The notes under the pieces: model-generated
What the model saw: the letters and a program-made list of their open reading frames with translations, nothing else
Told to the model about the DNA's origin: nothing
Database searches by the model: none
Shown here: piece after piece, positions 54,852 to 64,000 of the stretch
How positions within the stretch are numbered: position 1 is the first letter of the stretch
Layout: the number at the start of each line of letters is the position of its first letter
Position numbers and translations under genes: made by a program
NCBI RefSeq assembly: GCF_014653195.1
Contig: NZ_BNAH01000002.1
Location: 124,377 to 188,376, forward strand
From: Thalassotalea profundi
GTDB taxonomy: Bacteria; Pseudomonadota; Gammaproteobacteria; Enterobacterales; Alteromonadaceae
Length of the DNA: 64,000 nucleotides
Direction: 5' to 3'

Positions 54852-55991
54852 TTATTTAATCACCGCTTTAATAATTGCTTTAGGAAACTCAAGCAAAGGT
54901 AAAGCTAATTCTGAAATACCGGCTACGGCAACTGCTTGTGGCATACCGTATACCACACAAGATTCTTCATCTTGAGACCAAATAGTCGCTCCTTTACTTT
55001 TTAATAAACGAGAACCTTCCCTGCCGTCAGAGCCCATCCCCGTTAGTATAATACCTAAGACATCCCCTGAATAAATTTTAGCTGCCGAACCAAAACTAAT
55101 ATCAACACTTGGTTTAAATGCAATGCGAGGTGAATCATCTTCAAAAATTTTCAATCTGGCATTAGATGCACTACCTTCTAATATCATCTGTTTTCCACCA
55201 GGAGCAAGGTAAGCATGCCCTGGTTTAAGCACATCGCCATTTTCAGCCTCTTTAACTTTAACTTTACATAAGCTATTAAGTCTATTAGCAAAAGCTAAAG
55301 TAAAAGCCGCTGGCATATGCTGGATCATAATAATAGGCAGCGGGAAATTTTCAGGCAATTGGGTTAAAACTTTTTGAAGTGCTACTGGCCCACCAGTTGA
55401 CGTACCTATTGCTAAAAGTTTATAAGCTTTATCCTTGCTAATATGTCCAGTGTTACGAGGAGCAGAGCGAACATTATCAACAGAGCTAGAAACCCTCGCA
55501 CCGCCTAAGGTTCCTATTGGAGCTTGAGCGACAGTTTTATTACGTAACAATGAATTAGAAACAGGAGATATAGTGCGGCGTGCACTTGGACTTTTTTTCT
55601 GAGCTATCTCTAAAACACGTTGTTTAAGGATGTTACCCGCATCACTATTAGTTTTGGCTATTTCATTAAATTTTTTAGGTAAAAAGTCTAATGCACCTGC
55701 ATCTAACGCCTCTAACGTAGCTTTAGCGCCTTGATGAGTTAATGAAGAGAACATCAAAATTGCTGTTGGTGACTTGGCCATGATTTGCTTCACAGCATCA
55801 ATGCCATTTAATACAGGCATTTCGATATCCATCGTGATGACATCAGGCCTTAACGTTTTCGCTTTATCGACAGCCTCTTGACCATTGACGGCAAAGTCAA
55901 TCACAGTTAGGTTTGGATCACTTTCTAATATATCACTAACACGACGACGAAAAAAGCTGGAGTCGTCTACCACCAAAACCTTATAGGCCAT
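54852..55991 (-). CDS. cheB: Chemotaxis methylesterase CheB
   Basis: CheB removes methyl groups from chemoreceptors when phosphorylated. The 379-residue protein has a receiver domain ([13 protein letters not shown], phospho-acceptor D55 in VITMDIEMP), a linker of about 60 residues rich in Ser, Ala, Arg and Asn, and the esterase domain. The catalytic triad is visible: Ser in [12 protein letters not shown], His in [17 protein letters not shown], Asp in [12 protein letters not shown]. It lies between cheA and parC. No cheR is in the window; in this type of cluster cheR usually lies near flgA/flgM. Confidence 0.96.
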   Translation of the reverse strand: MAYKVLVVDDSSFFRRRVSDILESDPNLTVIDFAVNGQEAVDKAKTLRPDVITMDIEMPVLNGIDAVKQIMAKSPTAILMFSSLTHQGAKATLEALDAGALDFLPKKFNEIAKTNSDAGNILKQRVLEIAQKKSPSARRTISPVSNSLLRNKTVAQAPIGTLGGARVSSSVDNVRSAPRNTGHISKDKAYKLLAIGTSTGGPVALQKVLTQLPENFPLPIIMIQHMPAAFTLAFANRLNSLCKVKVKEAENGDVLKPGHAYLAPGGKQMILEGSASNARLKIFEDDSPRIAFKPSVDISFGSAAKIYSGDVLGIILTGMGSDGREGSRLLKSKGATIWSQDEESCVVYGMPQAVAVAGISELALPLLEFPKAIIKAVIK

Positions 55992-56029
55992 TTAACTTCT
56001 CTTTGTCTTTTTATATACCACAATAGGAA

Positions 56030-58102
56030 TTATGAGCGAAGTTTCTTATTTACAATAGATTTTTTCGCATAATATTTCAGCATATTTGGTACATCGATAA
56101 TTAACGCAATACCACCATCACTTGTAATAGTTGCGCCAGCCATTCCTGGTGTTCCATGTAATAATCTATCTAAAGGTTTGATTACAACCTCTTCTTGACC
56201 AATTAAGCTATCAACAACAAAACCTACTTGTTGATTTCCTAATTGCACAATAACAACATGCCCAGTATCACGTTTACCTTCCACATAATTTCTCACTAAC
56301 CATTGATCAAGATAAAACAATGGAATAGCTTTATCTCGCACAATAATGGTTAATTGTCCGTCTACAAGGTTAGTATTGGTTAAATCTAAGTGGAATATTT
56401 CATTTACAGCGGCTAGTGGTAATGCAAACGTTTGTTTACCAACAACAACCATTAATGTGGGTAATATTGCTAAGGTTAAAGGTACTTTGATCTCTAGTAC
56501 GGTGCCAACCCCCATTTCTGAATCAATATTTACAGTACCATTAAGCTGTGTGATTTTAGTTTTAACCACATCCATACCAACGCCACGACCCGATACTTCA
56601 GATATTTCAGTTTTTGTTGAAAACCCTGGTGCAAAAATCAAACTAAATGCATCTTTATCTGACATTCTATTTGCCGCATCTTCGTCTAACACGCCACGAC
56701 TAATCGCAATTTCTTTAAGCTTGTTAGCATTCATACCGGCACCGTCATCGCGGATAGTCAGTAATATATGATCACCTTCTTGAGAAGCAGATAAAGTTAC
56801 CGTACCTTCTCGATTTTTACCATTAGCCTCACGTACGTCAGGCTCTTCAATTCCATGGTCAACTGAATTACGGACTAAATGGACTAAGGGATCAGCAAGT
56901 GCCTCCACTAAGTTTTTATCTAGGTCAGTTTCTTCACCAATCAGAATTAATTTAATATCTTTATTTAATGAGCGTGCTAAGTCACGAACAACACGTGGAA
57001 AACGGCCAAAAACTTTTTTAATTGGTTGCATACGCGTTTTCATTACTGCGCCTTGCAAATCTGTTGTCACCGCATCTAAGTTGGAAACCGCTTTAGTTAA
57101 TTCTTCATCTTCTTTGGTCATACCTAAGCTTGTAAGACGATTTCGTACCAATACAAGCTCACCCACCATATTCATTATTTGGTCTAGTCGTTGAGTGTCA
57201 ACACGAACCGTTGTTTCGCCTTGAGGTGGCTTTTTCTCAATAGGAGCCTTAGCTACTGCAGGTTTAGGGACTGCAGGTTTAGGATCTGCCGGAGCTGCTT
57301 CAACTTTTTTTGCTGCAGCTGGCGTTACTGGCGTTGGCGCAGAATCAACTTTCTCGCTTGTTTGTGGGGATTTTCCTTGACCGTGTAATTCATCTAATAA
57401 TGATTCAAACTCATCATCTGTAATATCATTCTTATTAGGCGCTACAAGTTCTTTTTTAGCTGTTTCAGAAGAAAATGAACCCTGGCCGTGTAATTCATCA
57501 AGTAATGATTCGAATTCATCTTCTGACATCTCATTACTGCTTGATTCCGGTGTAGTTACCGCAGGTTGACTTGGAGCACTGGCCCCATGAAGTTCATCCA
57601 ACAAACGTTCAAATTCATCTTCAGACATTTCATCATTAGAATCACTACTTGAAGTCGCTTCGTCTGAAATTACAGGTTCTTCAACAACAGGAGCGACGGA
57701 ATCCTCAACACTTTCAGGAACACTTAAACGATGAAGTTGAGCTAAAAGCTCAGGATCAGCAGCATCTACAGGTTCACGGTTCTGAACTTGAGCAAACATT
57801 TCATTAATGGTATCTAGCGCTTTTAAAATAACATCCATTAAATCGGCATTTACCGAGCGTTGGCCAGTACGAAGAATATCAAAAACATTTTCTGCACCAT
57901 GACAAGCATCAACAAGTTCAGTTAGCGCTAAAAAACCAGCCCCACCTTTTACGGTATGAAAGCCTCTAAAAATAGCATTAAGTAAGTCGGCGTTTTCTGG
58001 ATCGTTTTCTAACTCAACAAGTTGTTCAGATAAACTCTCAAGTATTTCACCTGCTTCGATTAAAAAATCCTGAAGAATTTCTTCATCTGCTTCATAAGAC
58101 AT
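56030..58102 (-). CDS. cheA: Chemotaxis histidine kinase CheA
   Basis: This 690-residue CheA has an HPt domain with phospho-acceptor H49 in FRGFHTVKGGAGFL. A linker with three copies of an EDEFESLLDELHG motif (about 159-173, 191-206, 226-241) follows, then a Pro/Ala/Lys-rich stretch (255-295). The P3 dimerisation domain starts VRVDTQRLDQIMNMVGELVLVRNRL. The P4 kinase has HLVRNSVDHGIE, DDGAGM and GRGVGMDVV. The CheW-like P5 is at the C-terminus. No P2 domain is seen between HPt and P3; the motif repeats occupy its place. It is next to cheZ (13 bases) and cheB. Confidence 0.96.
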   Translation of the reverse strand: MSYEADEEILQDFLIEAGEILESLSEQLVELENDPENADLLNAIFRGFHTVKGGAGFLALTELVDACHGAENVFDILRTGQRSVNADLMDVILKALDTINEMFAQVQNREPVDAADPELLAQLHRLSVPESVEDSVAPVVEEPVISDEATSSSDSNDEMSEDEFERLLDELHGASAPSQPAVTTPESSSNEMSEDEFESLLDELHGQGSFSSETAKKELVAPNKNDITDDEFESLLDELHGQGKSPQTSEKVDSAPTPVTPAAAKKVEAAPADPKPAVPKPAVAKAPIEKKPPQGETTVRVDTQRLDQIMNMVGELVLVRNRLTSLGMTKEDEELTKAVSNLDAVTTDLQGAVMKTRMQPIKKVFGRFPRVVRDLARSLNKDIKLILIGEETDLDKNLVEALADPLVHLVRNSVDHGIEEPDVREANGKNREGTVTLSASQEGDHILLTIRDDGAGMNANKLKEIAISRGVLDEDAANRMSDKDAFSLIFAPGFSTKTEISEVSGRGVGMDVVKTKITQLNGTVNIDSEMGVGTVLEIKVPLTLAILPTLMVVVGKQTFALPLAAVNEIFHLDLTNTNLVDGQLTIIVRDKAIPLFYLDQWLVRNYVEGKRDTGHVVIVQLGNQQVGFVVDSLIGQEEVVIKPLDRLLHGTPGMAGATITSDGGIALIIDVPNMLKYYAKKSIVNKKLRS
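57380..57631 (-). repeat. Three-copy acidic amphipathic motif in the CheA linker
   Basis: The motif (D/E)-(M/I)-(S/T)-(E/D)-D-E-F-E-x-LLDELHG occurs three times about 33-35 residues apart, within an otherwise low-complexity linker. It resembles the C-terminal DDVDDLLSSLGF of CheZ, encoded by the upstream gene. That tail is the CheY-binding helix in the known CheZ family. Confidence 0.85.
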
Positions 58103-58115
58103 CCAACAATTCCTC

Positions 58116-58853
58116 TTAAAATCCTAGGCTTGATAAAAGATCATCAACATCATCTTGGTCAGAAACAACGTCATCTCTATTTTCGGTATTAACAATAGGG
58201 CCTTCTACTAAATTATTGCCCACTTTAGGTTTAGGTTTTTCTGATGCTGAATTAAGACCGAAAGCTGTTAACATATTAATTAAACTATCTTCAACTTCTC
58301 TTACAAGTTCTATGACTTTTCGTATCACTTGCCCCGTAAGATCTTGAAAATCTTGTGCCATTAACACATCCGTCATCAATGCGTGCATGTGAGCGGTTTC
58401 TCGGTCAGTTGTTGTGAGTAAGGTGTCTATATCAGCACAAAGGCTTTTAAACTCAGGAAGATCTAGTTCATTGTGCATCAATTTATGCCACAAAGGTTTA
58501 ACTGTTGTAATTTGATGCTGTATGGCATCAACAACAGGAAAAATAGATTCAACCGCATCCATTGTTTTATTCGCCGCTTCTTCCGTACGGGTAATAACGT
58601 AGTTCAAACGCTCTTTTGCATCAGGAATATCAGCATTGGCTAAATCGTTGAGGCGAGAATCCACTTGAAAATTCGTTAACGAGTCATGTAATTGACGCGT
58701 TAATTTACCAATTTCAGCAAAGAGTGCTGTATTGATCGGATTTTGTATCTCAGCAACGAGATCATCAGCTTTATCTTGTTGATCATTCTCAAGATATTCA
58801 ACTAATAACTTTGCCTGTTCCAGTGAAACATGGACATTTGTGCTCACACTCAT
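58116..58853 (-). CDS. cheZ: CheY-P phosphatase CheZ
   Basis: CheZ accelerates dephosphorylation of CheY-P. The 245-residue protein is mainly helical. The catalytic region MTDVLMAQDFQDLTGQVIRKVIELVREVEDSLINML (about 157-192) carries the conserved Q in AQDFQDLTGQ. The C-terminus SDQDDVDDLLSSLGF is the CheY-tethering peptide. It follows cheY by 24 bases and is followed by cheA, the standard order for polar clusters. Confidence 0.95.
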   Translation of the reverse strand: MSVSTNVHVSLEQAKLLVEYLENDQQDKADDLVAEIQNPINTALFAEIGKLTRQLHDSLTNFQVDSRLNDLANADIPDAKERLNYVITRTEEAANKTMDAVESIFPVVDAIQHQITTVKPLWHKLMHNELDLPEFKSLCADIDTLLTTTDRETAHMHALMTDVLMAQDFQDLTGQVIRKVIELVREVEDSLINMLTAFGLNSASEKPKPKVGNNLVEGPIVNTENRDDVVSDQDDVDDLLSSLGF

Positions 58854-58877
58854 GCAACATCCTTACTAATGATTAGG

Positions 58878-59261
58878 TTATCCTAAACGCTCAAATATTT
58901 TATCAAGCTTAGTTTTTAATGTTGCTGCTGTGAATGGTTTAACGATATAGCCATTAACGCCTGCTTGAGCCGCCATAACAATCTGCTCTTTTTTAGCCTC
59001 GGCTGTTACCATCAGAACAGGAATATGAGATAAACTAGCATCAGCTCGAATTGCTTTTAATAAATCAATTCCTTGCATACCTGGCATATTCCAATCTGTA
59101 ACTACAAAATCAAAATCACCACCTTGAAGCATAGGTAGTGCTGTACTACCGTCATCTGCCTCTGAGATATTAGTGAAGCCCAAGTCACGTAAAAGATTTT
59201 TCACTATACGTCTCATTGTTGAGAAATCATCAACAACAAGTACTTTCATATTTTTATCCAA
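58878..59261 (-). CDS. cheY: Chemotaxis response regulator CheY
   Basis: This single receiver domain of 127 residues binds the flagellar switch FliM when phosphorylated. The acidic pair is in [18 protein letters not shown], the phospho-acceptor is D56 in [11 protein letters not shown]86 is in [10 protein letters not shown] and K108 is in YIVKPF. The TTG at 59259-59261 is the likely start: a perfect GGAGG lies 5 bases upstream, and homologues begin with the same MxKNMK. It lies downstream of fliA. Confidence 0.97.
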   Translation of the reverse strand: MDKNMKVLVVDDFSTMRRIVKNLLRDLGFTNISEADDGSTALPMLQGGDFDFVVTDWNMPGMQGIDLLKAIRADASLSHIPVLMVTAEAKKEQIVMAAQAGVNGYIVKPFTAATLKTKLDKIFERLG

Positions 59262-59308
59262 GACACCCTCCGGGGATATAGTTCTAAATTCTAATTGTTA
59301 TATTGTAA

Positions 59309-60028
59309 TCAACTTTTCCAAGATTGCATACGTGCTTTTAACCGATGCAATGCTTGGCTGTGAATTTGACTTACTCTTGATTCGCTCACATCAAGTACAT
59401 GACCAATCTCGCGTAAATTCAATTCTTCATCGTAATACAATGACAGTACTAAAGCTTCTCGTTCTGGTAAAGTAGAAATACACTCACTAAGTGATTTTTT
59501 AAATACAACTTGCTCAATATTTCCATAGGGATCGCTGTTACATGGATCTTCTAATTGACTTAGCGCGTCTTCACTTACACCTAAGTCTTCAATACCTATT
59601 ATTCTACCCGTGCTAACTTCATTAAGAATATGATGGTACTCATTTAGCGAAATATCAAGTTTTTCAGCAACTTCAATATCAGAAACATCTCGACCAAGTT
59701 CAGCTTCAAGCGTTTTGATTGCTTCATTAATCATTCGACTATTTTTATGAACTGAGCGTGGAGTCCAGTCTCCACGGCGTATTTCGTCAAGCATAGCTCC
59801 TCTAATTCTGATCCCCGCGAAGGTTTCAAAACTAGCACCTTTACTATTGTCAAAATTATTGGCTGCTTCTAATAGCCCAATCATACCCGATTGGATTAAG
59901 TCATCAACGATTACACTAGAAGGGAGTCTCGCAAGTAAATGATAGGCTATACGTTTAACTAAAACAGTATGCTGCTCAAGCAAAACTGTTTTATCTATCT
60001 GATTACTATACGCATTGGCTTTTACCAC
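59309..60028 (-). CDS. fliA: Flagellar sigma factor FliA (sigma 28)
   Basis: FliA directs transcription of late flagellar and chemotaxis genes. The 239-residue protein shows sigma region 2 (VDDLIQSGMIGLLEAANNFDNSKGASFETFAGIRIRGAMLDEIR), region 3 (IRRGDWTPRSVHKNSRMINEAI) and region 4 (LSECISTLPEREALVLSLYYDEELNLREIGHVLDVSESRVSQIHSQALHRLKARM). The GTG start at 60028 has GGTGAG 5 bases upstream. It lies between flhG and cheY, as in Vibrio and Shewanella. Confidence 0.97.
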   Translation of the reverse strand: MVKANAYSNQIDKTVLLEQHTVLVKRIAYHLLARLPSSVIVDDLIQSGMIGLLEAANNFDNSKGASFETFAGIRIRGAMLDEIRRGDWTPRSVHKNSRMINEAIKTLEAELGRDVSDIEVAEKLDISLNEYHHILNEVSTGRIIGIEDLGVSEDALSQLEDPCNSDPYGNIEQVVFKKSLSECISTLPEREALVLSLYYDEELNLREIGHVLDVSESRVSQIHSQALHRLKARMQSWKS

Positions 60029-60071
60029 TATTGCTCACCATTATTTTATGGATTTTGTTATACCAAATGAA

Positions 60072-60947
60072 TTAATTAGTATGATTTTCTAATAACTGTT
60101 CAATGAAAAACTCTAAATGACCAGATGCTTGATGCGGTATTGGCCATTTTATAATTTTTGCTGCAAGTTGTTTAAGTGCTTTCGATGCTGGTGAATCTGG
60201 AAAGGCTTCAACAATTGCTTGCTGCTTACGCACTGATTTTCTGATATTTTCATCAAAAGGGATCACACCGACTAATTCTAGCGCAACATCCAAAAAGCGC
60301 TCACTAACTTTTGATAATTTTCCGAATAATTGCTGCCCCTCTTTTGGACTACGCACCATATTAGCAACTACTTTAAATTTAAAAACCCCATGATCACGAC
60401 TTAAAAGCTTCATTAAGGCATAACAATCGGTAATTGACGTTGGTTCATCACAAACAACGAGTAATACATCTTGTGCTGCTCTTGCAAAACTAAGCACCAT
60501 GTCAGAAATACCCGCAGCTGTATCAACAACAAGCACGTCAAATTGCGTTTTCATATCACTAAACGCTCTAATTAAACCGGCATGTTCCGATGGTGTTAAA
60601 TCTACCATAGATTGCGTGCCTGAAGTTGCAGGTATAATGTTAATTCCCGCAGGACCTTGAATGATAATATCATCAAGTTCACATTCACCCGACAGCACAT
60701 GGGAGAGATTACGTTGTACTCTTAAACCAAGCATTACATCACAATTAGCTAGACCTAAATCAGCATCTAGAACAAGTACGCGTTTACCAAGTTGAGCTAA
60801 AGCAATTGAAGTATTTAGTGATACATTGGTTTTACCAACACCACCTTTACCTCCTGAAACAGCGATAACTTTTATTTGATTGTTACTCTTTCTACTGGCG
60901 TGATTAGCATCTTGCATTTTTCTTAAACCACTCGCTTGATCGATCAT
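60072..60947 (-). CDS. flhG: Flagellar number regulator FlhG (FleN), MinD-like ATPase
   Basis: FlhG limits the number of polar flagella, acting against FlhF. The 291-residue protein has an N-terminal leader (ASGLRKMQDANHASRK) similar to the DQAxGLR FlhF-activating helix. The deviant Walker A SGGKGGVGKTN is at residues 31-41, VLVLDADLGLANCDVMLGL follows, and DVLVVDTAAGISDMVLSFARAAQDVLLVVCDEPTSITD is the Walker B/switch. The C-terminus is an amphipathic region (HLEFFIEQLLENH) as in MinD-type proteins. It follows flhF by 26 bases. Confidence 0.95.
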   Translation of the reverse strand: MIDQASGLRKMQDANHASRKSNNQIKVIAVSGGKGGVGKTNVSLNTSIALAQLGKRVLVLDADLGLANCDVMLGLRVQRNLSHVLSGECELDDIIIQGPAGINIIPATSGTQSMVDLTPSEHAGLIRAFSDMKTQFDVLVVDTAAGISDMVLSFARAAQDVLLVVCDEPTSITDCYALMKLLSRDHGVFKFKVVANMVRSPKEGQQLFGKLSKVSERFLDVALELVGVIPFDENIRKSVRKQQAIVEAFPDSPASKALKQLAAKIIKWPIPHQASGHLEFFIEQLLENHTN

Positions 60948-60973
60948 CTATATTTGTTCTCATTCAATCAGTA

Positions 60974-62440
60974 TTACACAATTGCAGCAGAAGTCATGGA
61001 CATTGGTCGTGAAAAGTGTTGATTGCTATATTTATTTGTCATTCTTTCTGCAAGAGTAACTAACTTTTCAGCATTTGCAACTTTAATATCTTCTGGTACT
61101 CGTTGACCATCCGTAAGATAGCCAATTGGAAGACCATTTTGAATAGCTGTAGTGATTATTTCTCCAACACTTAAACTTTCATCAAGCTTAGTAAAAATAC
61201 ATCCCGCTAATGGTATTTTTTTGAAGCGTTGCACGTTTTCTTGCATTACTCGTTGTTGGGAGTTCGCAGCAAGTACTAGGTAGTTCCTGATTTTTACCCG
61301 CGAATTAGTAACTAATGTCGCTAAGTGCTGCGCTAGCCTCATATCTCTTTGTCCCATACCTGCGGTATCTATAAGGACTAATTTCTTCTTAGCATATTGT
61401 TGTAATAATAAATCAAGCGATTGTGAATCTTTAGCCATTTTTACTTGGCAACCAATAATTCGACCATAAGTAGAAAGTTGTTCAAATCCCGCAATTCTAT
61501 AGCTATCTGTTGAAATCATAACCACTTGATCTGCACCGTGTATCTGTGCAAATCGCGCCGCTAATTTTGCAATAGTGGTAGTTTTACCAACACCAGTAGG
61601 ACCAATTAATGCGACAACGCCTCCTTTATGGATGATGTCATTACTTGTAGTATCAAGCTGTTGGGATAGTAATTTTTTCGCATGCCCCCATGCTTGGTCT
61701 TCATTAACCGAGTTAGGAATATAACTGGCTACTTGATCTGAAAGTTTTTCAGTAATCCCCATTTGCATTAAGCGATTAACAAGTACCGCTTTACCGGGAT
61801 CCTTCTGTGCCATATCTTGCCACATTAATCCAGAAACTTGATGTTCTAGTAATTGACGGATACTTTGCATTTCTTGTCGCATTTGCTCAATGTCAGTATT
61901 TGTATTAACAGCATTATTAGCAGCCGAATCACCATTTACTGGTTGTGTATTTTGAGTATTTAAATACCTTGACTGTGACGCTGTTGAATCATTAGATGGC
62001 GTTGTTACTCTCGCTTGCTGATTTTGCTGAGCATTTTTTTCTAACCTATCAGTAAAGCTTTTCAGTTGTAGTTCAATATTACTTTCAGCTGCCTGAGGCT
62101 GGCTTTGACCATGGTTATTAGCCGTTGAAGGTTGCTGTACGGTACGATTTAACAAGGCCGATAGGCTATCAGCAGGCGGGGGATTATCATTAGGGTTAGA
62201 ATCAGCTAGTGGTTTAAACGCTTGACTACTAATTGATACCACATCATTTGAAAGATTTTCATCATGACTTATTGAATCGCTAGTAACTGTTGATCTTTGA
62301 CTATGATCTACCGCTGCCATTAATTCGACGCCTTCAGGAATTTTTTTATTTGACATGATCACAGCATCCGGACCTAATTCTTCCTTTATTTCGATTAGAG
62401 CGGTTCTCATATCTTTTGCAACAAAACGTTTAATTTTCAT
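60974..62440 (-). CDS. flhF: Flagellar placement GTPase FlhF
   Basis: FlhF is an SRP-type GTPase that marks the cell pole for flagellum assembly. The 488-residue protein has an N-terminal basic B domain (MKIKRFVAKDMRTALIEIKEELGPDAVIMSNKKI), a long low-complexity linker rich in Gln, Asn and Ser (about 50-185) and the NG domain. G1 is LIGPTGVGKTTTIAKLAARFA near residue 280, followed by ISTDSYRIAGFEQL (G2), LIDTAGMGQRD (G3) and TKLDES (G4). It lies between flhA and flhG. Confidence 0.97.
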   Translation of the reverse strand: MKIKRFVAKDMRTALIEIKEELGPDAVIMSNKKIPEGVELMAAVDHSQRSTVTSDSISHDENLSNDVVSISSQAFKPLADSNPNDNPPPADSLSALLNRTVQQPSTANNHGQSQPQAAESNIELQLKSFTDRLEKNAQQNQQARVTTPSNDSTASQSRYLNTQNTQPVNGDSAANNAVNTNTDIEQMRQEMQSIRQLLEHQVSGLMWQDMAQKDPGKAVLVNRLMQMGITEKLSDQVASYIPNSVNEDQAWGHAKKLLSQQLDTTSNDIIHKGGVVALIGPTGVGKTTTIAKLAARFAQIHGADQVVMISTDSYRIAGFEQLSTYGRIIGCQVKMAKDSQSLDLLLQQYAKKKLVLIDTAGMGQRDMRLAQHLATLVTNSRVKIRNYLVLAANSQQRVMQENVQRFKKIPLAGCIFTKLDESLSVGEIITTAIQNGLPIGYLTDGQRVPEDIKVANAEKLVTLAERMTNKYSNQHFSRPMSMTSAAIV

Positions 62441-62508
62441 AAAAAACTCCTACACCAACTTACTGATATATTTACCAGATTAATTACATACTCTGTTTGA
62501 CTACCAGA

Positions 62509-64000
62509 TTACTGGCCAATTGAACTTACAATTTTAATTTGTTTATCATCCGGTATCTCTTGATATGAAATAACTCGTAAACTTGGGATGGTATATTTAA
62601 CAAATTTAGCCATAACAGATCTTAATATCCCTGAAGTTAATAATATTGCTGTTTCGCCCGCCATTTCTTGTTGTTGAGCGCCTTCAGTTAACGACTGTTG
62701 TAAACGCTCTGCAAGCCCAGGTTCAATACCAGCACCATCATCTCCTGCCATCTGCATTGATTGGTGCAACATTTGTTCCAACTCAGGTGACAATGTTATG
62801 ACAGGTACTTCAATATCTGATCCAATAAGCTCTTGAACTATGAATTTACGTAGGGTTATACGTACAGCGGCAGTTAATACTTCTGGATCTTGGCTCTTAG
62901 GACCGTATTCAGCTAATGTTTGAACTATGCTGCGCATATCACGAACTGGTACACCCTCATTCATTAAGTTTTGTAATACTTTAACAATGGTGCCTAACGT
63001 TAAGGTATCGGGGATCAAACCTTCGACCAATTTAGGGTAATTTTTGGCTAACAAGTCGAGTAAGTTTTGCACTTCTTCATGGCCAAGCAATTGTGATGCA
63101 TTGTTGGTTAACACTTGACTCAGATGTGTGGCTAAAACGGTCGCAGCATCAACCACGGTATAACCTAATGATTGAGCTTGTTCCCGTTGATTTTGTGTTA
63201 TCCATACTGCATCTAAACCAAAAGCCGGATCTTTGGTCGCAATACCGTCAAGTTTGCCATAAACTTGTCCAGGATTGATCGCTAAGTCATGATCATGTCG
63301 GATTTCTGCCTCACCAACGGCCACGCCCATTAATGATATTTGATAAGAGTTAGGATCAAGATCTAAGTTATCTCTAATATGAACAGCTGGTACTAAAAAG
63401 CCAAACTCTTGTGATAATTTTTTTCTCACTCCTTTTATTCGATTGAGTAATTCACCACCTTGGCCTTTATCCACAAGTGGAATTAGGCGATAACCTATTT
63501 CAAGACCAATAATATCGACATGGTTAACATCATCCCATCCAAGATCTTTAACTTCGGCTTCTTGCTGTTGGCTTTCTATTTTATCTGCTTGCTCTTTCTC
63601 TACTAATTCAACCGCTTTAGCTGCTTTCAATTTACCACTTAAATAAGCGCTACCCGCAATGAATATACCAAACATAATAAATATTAAGTTTGGCATGCCA
63701 GGCACAATACCCATGACAAACATGACACCAGCAGCAATATATAGTGACTTTTCCTGCCCTAACTGATTACTAACTTGCTGCCCCATATCTTGGGTAGTAT
63801 TTTGACGCGTTACAACAATCGCTGTACCAATAGAAAGTAATAATCCAGGTATTTGTGCAACTAACCCATCACCAATGGTTAATAGCGTATAAATTTCAAC
63901 CGCGTTATCAAACGACAAATCGTGCTGCACCATACCGATGACTAATCCACCAGTAATGTTAATAAATAATATTAAGATACCTGCAATCGCATCGCCTTTT
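62509..64000 (-). CDS. flhA: Flagellar export protein FlhA (N-terminus off window)
   Basis: This flagellar type III export gate protein is partial here: the frame is open to the window edge and lacks the N-terminal helices. The visible part begins near KGDAIAGILILFINITGGLVIGMV and includes the helices PGLLLSIGTAIVV and SLYIAAGVMFVMGIVPGMPNLIFIMFGIFIAGSAY. The cytoplasmic domain follows (LEIGYRLIPLVDKGQGGELLNRIKGVRKKLSQEFGFLVPAVHIRDN). The internal ATG at 63933 is not the true start. The C-terminus reads PSLRVISYQEIPDDKQIKIVSSIGQ, as in other FlhA proteins. flhA-flhF-flhG-fliA is the standard order. Confidence 0.97.
   Translation of the reverse strand, partial: KGDAIAGILILFINITGGLVIGMVQHDLSFDNAVEIYTLLTIGDGLVAQIPGLLLSIGTAIVVTRQNTTQDMGQQVSNQLGQEKSLYIAAGVMFVMGIVPGMPNLIFIMFGIFIAGSAYLSGKLKAAKAVELVEKEQADKIESQQQEAEVKDLGWDDVNHVDIIGLEIGYRLIPLVDKGQGGELLNRIKGVRKKLSQEFGFLVPAVHIRDNLDLDPNSYQISLMGVAVGEAEIRHDHDLAINPGQVYGKLDGIATKDPAFGLDAVWITQNQREQAQSLGYTVVDAATVLATHLSQVLTNNASQLLGHEEVQNLLDLLAKNYPKLVEGLIPDTLTLGTIVKVLQNLMNEGVPVRDMRSIVQTLAEYGPKSQDPEVLTAAVRITLRKFIVQELIGSDIEVPVITLSPELEQMLHQSMQMAGDDGAGIEPGLAERLQQSLTEGAQQQEMAGETAILLTSGILRSVMAKFVKYTIPSLRVISYQEIPDDKQIKIVSSIGQ

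Noticed and set aside
63093..63278. Plus-strand frame inside flhA
   Set aside because: It is antisense to the conserved FlhA cytoplasmic domain and has no support.

Overview
The window is a 64 kb, AT-rich, gene-dense piece of a Gram-negative chromosome. The gene families point to a marine gammaproteobacterium of the Alteromonadales, and base composition plus gene types suggest something near Colwellia or Thalassotalea. That taxonomic call is inference. Supporting content is a polar-flagellum chemotaxis cluster (flhA-flhF-flhG-fliA-cheY-cheZ-cheA-cheB-parC-parP-cheW), a type II secretion system (T2SS), a Wzx/Wzy-type polysaccharide locus and a Fur-box TonB receptor operon. No rRNA, tRNA, CRISPR array, transposase or integrase was recognised.

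Layout. 1-1883: cysN (partial) and cysD, sulfate activation. 2020-7117: pgi, galU and a tviC/tviB-type pair on the minus strand, making sugar nucleotides. 7478-11808 (plus strand): POT peptide transporter, 5-formyl-THF cyclo-ligase, rpiA, serA. 11880-15591 (minus): ugd, pgpA, thiL, nusB, ribH. 15770-18530 (plus): a small membrane protein, a BNR-4/ulvan-lyase-like lipoprotein and a GT2 glycosyltransferase. 18571-27472 (minus): polysaccharide operon with Wzy-like, Wzz-like, four glycosyltransferases, Wzx-like flippase and pyruvyl transferase. 27544-37638 (minus): an 11-gene T2SS in the order G-E-F-H-I-J-K-L-M-C-D. 37818-40457: a DsbA-like protein and a large secreted, S-layer-like protein. 40884-45778: WecA-like initiating transferase, a large SLBB export protein and mlaA. 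45934-51904: Fur-controlled TonB receptor/PepSY/DUF2271/DUF4198/flavoreductase operon. 52110-64000: chemotaxis and flagellar genes, with flhA running off the window.

How they fit together. The striking part is 18.5-45 kb. A complete T2SS, a periplasmic thiol oxidoreductase, a four-cysteine secreted protein with a strong-looking promoter and long leader, and a polysaccharide pathway with a pyruvyl transferase are stacked together. The outer polysaccharide genes (SLBB porin, WecA-like) lie on one side and the assembly genes on the other. I read this as a candidate cell-surface-layer module: the protein is oxidised in the periplasm, exported by the dedicated T2SS and held on the surface by a (possibly pyruvylated) glycan. 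The gene identities are well supported; the functional link is inference. Sugar-nucleotide genes at 2-7 kb and ugd at 12 kb could supply UDP-glucose, UDP-glucuronate and UDP-HexNAc acids to the same glycan.

Many start codons in the secretion locus are TTG or GTG. Where a Shine-Dalgarno sequence or the position of a signal sequence argued for an internal start, I used that start and said so.
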